This document shows, piece after piece, positions 37,468-46,700 of a DNA stretch of 64,000 nt. The DNA is from Capsaspora owczarzaki ATCC 30864 (Eukaryota; Opisthokonta; Filasterea), in NCBI RefSeq assembly GCF_000151315.2, contig NW_011887295.1:944544-1008543 (forward strand). Direction: 5' to 3'. The translations under genes were made by a program, and so were the position numbers. How positions within the stretch are numbered: position 1 is the first letter of the stretch; each line of letters begins with the position of its first letter. The notes beneath the pieces are model-generated. The model was not told the DNA's origin, did not search any database, and worked only from the letters and a program-made list of their open reading frames with translations.

Positions 37468-37784
37468 GACAGTTTTGGGTTGCTTCGGGTCTCAATGGGA
37501 CGATCTTCAATTCAACATAAAAAGAGTGAGTTACAAGTAATAGTCAAATGTAGTACTACTCCTTGCAGTAGTCTTGAAATCTGAGCGTTGTCGTCTTGCT
37601 TTGGCCAGTCCATATTCATACATTCATTTGTTGAGCTTTCTATCTTGTCGAACGCGTTCATTGTCGGAAAGCGTTGCTGAGGCGAAGAGCAGGCCGTTTT
37701 TGTTGCTCCAACCAGAAAGCGAAAACCCCTCCGTTTTGCTAAGCAACTGAGACAACAAACAAAAAGAGAGACAAAACCCCCAAA
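37468..37784. other. Divergent promoter region between PQBP1 and the giant TIR gene
   Basis: Only about 317 bases separate the two divergent start codons, so the promoters must overlap or share elements. No gene is seen. Confidence 0.5.
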
Positions 37785-40700
37785 ATGACTGAGACTGAGA
37801 CGCGACAACCCGATCCGGCGCAGTGTGGACCCGCCCGTGCTCCCAGCGCGACCATGCCCACGATGGATGCCAGTGTGCCTGCTGTTGATGGCCTTGTTGG
37901 GCGGACGGCAGCAGCAGCACCAGCAGCGGCACCAGCAGCGGGTGTTTGCACCGCTACTTGTTCTTCTTCCGCGTCATCGTCCGCTTGCCATCAACCAGAT
38001 CCTGAGGTGCTGCCGGTGCCTGACTTGAGCAGCTGCACGACAGAGCCCGAGCCGACCGTGCTCGCAATGTGGTCTGCGTCGCGCAACCGAGCCGCACAGA
38101 CGCGCGCATTGGACTTTTTCGCAAAGTTGCTGTGCGCGACGACCTCGATCGAGTACTCTGCCGACACGGACCATCTGGGACTGCTCAACCACATTGCAAC
38201 GCATGCACAGACACAGCCGTACCTCAACCCGGTCGTCGCGCAGGAAGTCGCCGTCCGATCGTCCTTTGCCAATCCAGCCGTCGAGGCAGAGTTTGCCGGC
38301 TACCAAGGCAGCAGCAGCAGCCGGTGGATGGGACTCTCCTCCTCCGCAGCGTCAAGCTCATCCCGATCAGGCACTGCGTCAGTCGGAGGAGGACTCGGTC
38401 ACGCCGCTCGAGCTCATGCAGGTTCAGGCTCAGGTTCAGGAAACACACCCATGGCATTGTACGCTGAATCTGTCATTCGGGAATCCAACGAATTTGAGCG
38501 AACTTCCTCCGTGGTCGATCTGGCCAACATGGACGACGACGACGCTAGTTCGGACACAATGTCGAACGCAAGCGGACCGATCAGCTCGATGATGGATTCC
38601 ATGCACGCGGAAGAACGGCTGCCGCTCGCTCAACTGAATCGGTCAGCCATGGGCCAGGACGCGTCTCCTGCTGTTACTTCTGCTGCTGCTGCTGCTGCGG
38701 CTGCTGCGGTTGAGCACTACTTTCACCTCGACCTGGGCGACAGTCGTAGCTTCAACCCAACGCACATTGTACTGCACTTTCGCTTGGCGCTTGCACGCTC
38801 GGCCGATCCCGCCAAGCAGATGCTTGCGTTTGCGAAAACTCGAGCAACCCTGTCGGTTTTCGGCTCCAATGATGGAGTCGCGTGGGAACCGCTGTACGGC
38901 TCTGGTAAAAGTCAAGGTGGTGCCTCGCATCACCGTCCGACCAATCAATCGTCTGCGCGGGCTGGAGAGGCGACTGCCAAGGCGGACTCGGCGGCCTCCG
39001 AAGGCGTTGGAAGCAGCAGCACCGCACTATTTTCGCGACGCCTTGCATCACGTTTGTCGGGGGTTGCCAGACGCGACTCTGACACCAGAGTCGATCGCAA
39101 CACCAACAGCAGCAGCGGCACTATCAGTCCTGCATCTTCGCAAGCACTGTCACACGATGACGGCAATAGCACGTTGAGAATCCACACGTTCGAGTACTAC
39201 CGTCACTTTCGAGTGGTTGGCAACGCCGGCCTTCAATCGGCCTCGATCGAGCTCTTTGGCGAGTTGATGACTGTCTCTGCGCTTGCTCGCAAAGTGCAGG
39301 CCTTCCAACAACATCAGCAATTACCAGCATCATCATCATCTCCCAACTCGACTGGTGTGCGCCTTCCCGGACCGTTGCACTCTCTTCCTTCATTCGACGC
39401 GACTGCCACCCAAGAAAATGTCAGGGAAGCGTTGGATCATGATGTTGTTCATCATGTCGTCCAGCTTGCAAGCTCTCATCACGCCTCTGTGCGGCATGTA
39501 GCCGCACGCTTGCTTTTAGCCATGGGTGCACACGAATCTCTGTGCACGGCGATCGCAGAGCACTCTGATTTGCCACGCCTTTTAGATCTCGCCACCGCCT
39601 CAGCCTCGGCTGCCGACGATATTGTCCGGGCTGCTGCCATTCGGCTTGTTCTGCTTGTGTTTGGCACATCCGCGGCCGCGGCAGACCGTCTCATCCAGCT
39701 CGGGGCAGCTCCCTTCCTCGCGTACGCAGAAGTGGTGGGCTCGTGCTCCATCCTCAAGTACGCCTTGGCTCGACTTGATACCGCCGTTGTCCAGTCGCAT
39801 CTGGCGTCGCAATCGCGCGTGGCTTTGCTCATGAGCTCCATCCAAGGAAGCATCCAATTTTTCAGGCTCGATGCCATTGTGCTCATTCCCAAGCTCGTCC
39901 AGCTGGATCCGTCGTTTGCGCTGGAATTGATGAGCCACAACTTGATTCCATTCCTGGCAAGTCTGCTGTCGCCGCTCGCAATGCAGTTCCGGGACAACGC
40001 CAACGAAACGTCTGTTGCCGAGGCGACGTTGATTGCCATCCTTGACGCCTTCGTCGCGCTCGCTGCAGCGCAGCCCCAGGCGTGCATCCCACCCATTCAG
40101 GAGCACGCCGTGGCGCTTGGCATTATCTCTGCCGCATTGAACGACTGGTCTGTTGTTGAACGCTGTGTTGACATTTTAATGCTCTTGTCGGCAGACTCGG
40201 ACATTGAGGCGCTCTTTTCACGGTTTGATGCCGTGAACTTTTGCGACAACTCTGCTGGCGTCTCCCCTGCGCTGCGCGCTTCGCAAGTTGCCATGGCATT
40301 TACCGGTCTGATACACTGTGCTCTCTGCCATCCCGATCACGAGTATGCCGAGCGTGTGTGGAAGTTTATTCTCCCAAGTTCGGCGCTCGGCCTGCGCACA
40401 TCTTCGTCCGCTTCTTCTGATTCGTCTTCGACCTCTTCGTCGTCTTTCAGCCCCGCCCGGCTCGACACGGGCCCATTCTTGCGCGCGTGCTTGTACATGA
40501 TGTGCGAATCGCTTGGGCCGTGCTCGCCGCATATTGTGGCGAACGGAGTGTTTGCGCTGGCGGATCGGCTCGTCTCTGACCCCCACGCGTTGGCAGAACT
40601 CATCGTGCAGCTGGAAGGGCGCTCCCGGATACTACCGGCACTGCTGGCAAAGGGTCTTGCGTGTGTGGTCACCATCGAATCGCTTGCCCCGTGCATTGCC

Positions 40701-43700
40701 AGCTGCCTGGACATCCTCGATGTCACGCTTGCGTCTTGGGTGCCGTTCGCCCAGGCGTCTGTCGATGCCGACGCAGCTGTCAGCTCGGCCTTCCGATTCC
40801 TGCTCGCCGTCTTTTGGGCCACCTGTCAGTCAGCGCCCAAACTTGCGTTCCGTGCCTCCTGCATGGTCTGCACTATTGTGCGCGCCCTCACTGATGCGCA
40901 GTTGGAAGTGCTCGTCACTCAACCCTGGCTCGACCACGCGTCGTTCGGAAGTCGAGACGCTGTTGTCGCTCCTGCTGCTGCCCCTGCTGCTCCTGCTGCT
41001 GCTGCTGCACAACAAGAGAAGACCAGTTTTAGTGCGAAACTCGACAACCTTGCGTGGGCCATCATTGACTCTGCTGTCGTCGCTCTTCACATGGACTCCA
41101 CCGAAGGCCAGGAGGATGCCCGACCTGTCGATTTCAACCAGTCTATCATCACCAGCTCTGTCCGCCTTTGGCAAGCACTCTGCGCACGTGAATGCAAAGA
41201 TCCAACACTCCGCGCACAGCTGTACGAGACCGCCATGCAGACATTCAAGCAGCAATCAGCTGCGGGTCACATGCTTCGGCTGATTGAGCGACTCGACTGG
41301 CTCTCAAAGACAAAGCCGCTGTCCATCATGGATCACAGCCTGTTCCAGCCTCCAGATCTCACGTTTGACCTCCCTCCGCCGCCTTTCTCGCTCATCACGC
41401 CGCTCATCGTGTCCCGAGCTATGGGATTGACCATGCAAGTCATGATTCATGCGTCACGCAACAAGCATTTGGCGCCCGCCAAATCAGCGCCCCTTTCAGA
41501 GAATGATGATGCTCATCCTACTGCTGTCGACAAGGCCTCTTGCGCCGTATCGTGTCTTCTCGCGGTGATTGACAACCGGCAGCTTGAGATGTTTGTGGAG
41601 CGTGCCTATGACGCAGATCCCTTCACCGGTCGTCTCGCGCGAAAACTCCTCAGCGTCGCATCGCACCTCGTGACGCCCAAGCAACTTGCCTCGCTGCCCG
41701 CTTTTGGCTATGCCTGGGGCGCCCTTCACTACACGTCCTTCTTTGAAGGCACCCAGGCAGCCACCCAGAACCTCGCCGGGTTTATCCCTTCTGAAATCGC
41801 TCCCGTCTCGTCCGCTGTCGTTGTGAGCGGGCTTCCCGAGGCTGCTGGACCCATTTGTTTGCCGCGACCCAAAAAGACGCCTTCCTCAGAGGCACCGGAT
41901 AGTGATGGTCAGGCTTTGCAAGCCCCTCCCCAGCCACAGCCGCAACAACCAGACCCGACAAAGCCCGCCGTCCTCACCGATGTCCGTCGTCTGGTCGCCA
42001 TTCTCAGCCCATCGTCGCCCTTCTCGCACATTCGCTTCCGCCTCACGGCTGCCAATGCGCTGGCCAACTTGCTGACCGACTGCGTGCAATTGTCGTTTGA
42101 GCGCAACGACGATGGACAGGGTTTGTTTACCTGGATTGGCACAAAAGCTGGCCAGCTTCCCTACGCCAACCCGGTCATCACAGGCGAGGTCTTGGTCGAG
42201 GCATCCCCTGCTCTGCTAAACAGTGGCTCTGAGGCAGACTTTATCGCGCGCGAACCCGGGCCATTCTCGACTGCCGATCGCTCAGACTCGCTCGTCTACG
42301 TGGACGTCTCTGGAGGTTCACGGCAACGCGCAATCTGCCCAACCCACTATGCGCTCTGCGACACGGCGTCCTGGGAGCATGGCTCGTACGTCACCAACTG
42401 GGAGCTGCAAGGGCGAGTGGACAAGTCGCACCCGTGGCTCGTTCTTCGCAGACACATGGACGATCATACTTTGTGCCGACGAAATGCCACGCAGTCGTGG
42501 TTTATCCAAGGCAGCGCTGCGAAATCGCACCTGACTGGCGTTGTCGATCAGTACGGTGCTCCCCAGGCCGTCCCACACCAGCACACTCCACAACCACCGT
42601 CACAGCAGCAACCTGGGCTTTCTGGAGCCCAAACGATTCCGTTTTGCTCCGAGTTTCGAGTCGTCTGCACAGGACCGGGCACTGGTGGGCGGCGTACGTT
42701 GACTCTGGCCGGGTTTGAACTGTACGGGTTGGTGCGCGAAGGGCGTGGCGCCTCACCCGAGACCTTGGAGGCGCTGGCAAGCCAGTTTGTCGAGGCCGGT
42801 GGTGTCGAGCATGTCTCTCGATTGCTTTCGCAGAGCCAAAGCAGTCTCTGTGATGCTGAGGCGCGCGCGGGTCAACTGGCACCGGAATCTCGCGAAGAAA
42901 TTGCGGCGCACTTGGCCGCGTCCTTCTGGTCGATTGACAGTGGCACAAACGACACGGAACGCCTCCGACTCGCGTGCATTCGCATGCTTCAAGCCGTGTG
43001 CACAACCGTGGAGCGTGCCGCTCGCGTGGCTCGCGCCGTTCAACCTCTCCTGAACTGCCTGTGTGCCTCGGAATCCCTCTCGGTGCAAAACCAGACCAGC
43101 CTGCTGCTTGCCACGCTTTGCGAGTCGTTCATGGACTCTGTCGTGCTGAATCCAGAGACACGGCCGTTTGACGCCAAGGCTCTCGTGTCTGCACTGCTCA
43201 CGCTGGCAGCATCTGTCGGTCGTGTGGTGGCGTCGCGAGCCATCAGCATTATCGAGCTGCTCACGCGACATTTGCCAGAGTTTGGCTCTGCGTTGGCAGA
43301 AGCCGGGACGATTGATTTGCTGATTTCAGTGATCAAGGAAGAACGGACGCGCGGGACGCTGTTGGCCGGTCACCCGGCATGCATTGCTTTGTGCAACATG
43401 TGCGTGAACGAAGAGCTGCGTGTCCGCGTCTTGTACCATGGCAATGCGCACATTCTCACGGGAATTATGCTGAATGCACGTACCGAGCTGCAACGCTTGG
43501 TTCTTGCCATCATGTCGATTGCTGTCCCTCACGACGCGTCGGCACTGACGCAGGATGACAGCATGCTCCGCTGCGGGACAATGCGGGCGTCGTTCTTTGA
43601 GACGTTGCTTGCGAATGGCGCTCTCGCCGTCATTTGCGAGTATTACGAAGCGCACTCTAAATCGCCCGAATGGTCCAGGCGCGTCTCTGCGTACTTTGGT

Positions 43701-46700
43701 GATCTGCAACTGCCCGATGATTCCAACAACCTCATTGTGGCTCGGTTGATTGCACAGCTGACTCAGCATTTGACAGACCATCGGCAGCTGCTGCAGACGT
43801 CCGTGTTAAATGTTGTAGTCGCCTTGCTCGCAACCGCGGAAGTGGATGTTCGCTGTTTTGCCACAGCCGCGCTCTTTCATCTGACGCGCAATTCGGACTT
43901 TCAGGTCATTGTGGCGGCGCACGCTCCTTTGCGCGACATTCTGTCCCAGAGCGTTGACGCTGCGCTCGCTCGCCTTCCGGCGCCAGAGTCCTCCCCATCA
44001 ATCGACACCCAACGGTCAGCTCGTTTGGCCAGCGACGCCATCGCCCAGCCGACCGGGACGTTTGACTCAACCAAGGTCGAAGACCGTCTCATGCTCTGGA
44101 CGCTCCGCTGCTTTATTCGCCTCGCCCTCAACCTGATTCTTCTGGAAGGCTTTACTGCGAGTCGATTGCGGCAGCTCCTGACCGTGGCCACTGCCGGCGA
44201 TGAAACGTTGATTCAAGAAACAACGCAGTGTCTCAAGCTGATTGTCAAGAGCAGCGACAACCGATCGCTCTTGGTCGAGCACGGCTTCATCCCTTTGCTG
44301 CTCTCCATGGTGCACTCTGTTGACTTGCGCGCGTTTGCCGTTGAGACTCTTGATAGCTTTCTCCTGCACGGTCAGGATAATGACGCCAGTTGCATTGAGC
44401 TCCTCCTGCACGATGGCATTCCGGTGTTGACTCGGTTGCTCGAAGCGTATGCGACGCTGGACTTGTCGCGTGATGCTTCCGCCACATTCGTCCAGCGGGA
44501 GGTGAACGTTTTTGTTCACGCGTGTTCGATTTTGTGCAATTTGGCGTATCAACAGTGCACGGTCAAGCGACCTGACGATATGCAGAGCACAACCGTTGCG
44601 GCCCTTGTCCTCGCTCATCCACCCTGCCTGCCCGCCCTCATCTCGCTCGTCATGTCGCCATCGGTGCTTTTGCAGCGTGTGTCCATCAGAACTATCATGT
44701 ATTTGGCAATGTCATCGGAGGTGGTCACGGCGCTTGCTCGGACCGTCGACAGTGCTTGGCAAATCCAGCGCCGCCTTCTTGCGGCGACGGAAGTTTCACC
44801 CAGCGAGTCTACCCGCACTGTCGAGCCGGTAGCGCAAATGCAGTCGAAACTTGGCACGCGGGGACCAACGAAATCGACAAGAAAGGCCACCACGGGACCT
44901 GGAGCCGGCTCGCAGACGAAAGGCACTCTGGGAATCAGCATGCTTCCGTCGTTCGTTCAAGTGCTCTTCCACCTCTGTGCCTCTGCAGATGATGAGGTCA
45001 AGTATGCTGCCGTCCGCGTCCTTGGCACAATGCTGCCAATCATTGATTTTGGGGCGTCCGAGCAAGTCAGAATCCACCGCTTCCACGCCTTCGTGTCGCA
45101 CACCCTCAGCTTAATTGAAGCAAACCACGAATCGTCCACGCGCCTCAACTTGCTCCGCTGGATTCCGGTTTTGTTTCAGATTCTGGCCGACCCGGCGTTC
45201 TTGTCATCGACGGAGGCCTTCTTTACGGTCGTGATGCGCGTCGCCTCCAAGCACATCTTGGAAATGTGCCTCAGCTCGCCGCTCGTCGCAGTGCAGGCGA
45301 TTGCAATGGACATTTTGCTGGTGGTTGGTGTCAAGGTCAAGCAGCTTGCAGCCATCTATCTGAAGCGCAAGCAAGCGGCCAGTTTTGATACTGTGGGCCT
45401 CGGCGAGGTCGTCCAGCTGTTGCTTTCACCGCACGACAGTCTGCGAACCAAAGCGGCGCGAGTTCTTGCCACGCTGAGCGCATCGGCAGACCACGCCAAC
45501 CGCATCGCCACGGAAGGTGCCCTCGACCACTTGCTGGTGCTGCTTCGGCTCGCAACAAACACCGCACCAGCAGAGTACCATGAGCACCAACGTTATCTCG
45601 CTGAATGTGCCGAACATCCCGATGCTGGCGCAGCCCCTCAGGCTCTGCATCACGCAAGACTGGAAGCCTTGAACTTGAACGCTCTGCCGGCTGCCCCGTC
45701 GCCACTCCAGGCTGGAACTCGCGCGTCCGACCGCCCGTTGGAGACTGCATCGGCCCCACAACTCGGCCAGGTAGGAGTCGGCTCCCGTAGTGTCGTGTCG
45801 TCAGGCGCAGCGGCCGAGAGCCTGTGGCTCCGGCTTCCGCTGGGCTTTGCGATTGATGAAGAAATCATCCCGATCGTCTTGAAAACGCTGCGTCGGCTGA
45901 CGTCGCACAGCCACCTGGCCGAGCGGTACTCGCGGCGTTTGCGAGGCGATGACCTGTTGCCCATTGTCGTGCTGTCCAACGGAGCCAATCAGCAACTCAG
46001 CGCGCAAGCCAAGCGCATTTTGAGCAACCTGAACGTGAACGATGCAGAACAGCTCCTGGGTCTTGCTGCGTCGACAGATCCTGCCGCTCAGCTGAAGGCC
46101 TTGACTGGCCTCGCAGAGCTGTCCTTGCACCAAAGCAATCGCGTTCTCCTCGTCAACCGTGGTCTCCAGCCGTTGCTTACTCTTGTTGAAAAGTCTCCTT
46201 CGCGGTCCCTCATTGGCGCGGCGCTGGCCGTGTTGAACAATTTAGCCAGCGTTGCGAAATGTCAAGAAGAATTCCGGGCGCCGGCCTTTGTGCGCTTGCT
46301 CATCGGCTTGGTGGTTGAAGACAAACACACATGGCGAAGGCAGCAGAAGCGGAAGAGCAAACTCGCGAACGCCGCCGAGTCGTCCGACGGTCGTGCCGCC
46401 TTTTCCGCCGCTGCGAGTGACGACTCTGACGCCGATTCAGATGGCGAGGTGGAGGCGTCGACAAGTGTGCTTGAAACAGACGATTCGGATTGCGATGACT
46501 TGTCTGGCTCCATGGCAGCGGAAGAAGTCAACATCCGCCGGTGGGCTTGCTCCATTTTTGGGCAGCTCTGCTCCCAGAACGACATCTTTTGCATCGAACT
46601 GGTCGACCTTGGCGGCCTGGATGCTTTGAACGTGGCGCTGTACAGCAACAACCAGGCCATTCAGCTGGAGGCGGCGCGGACGCTGCGCTGCATCTCGACG

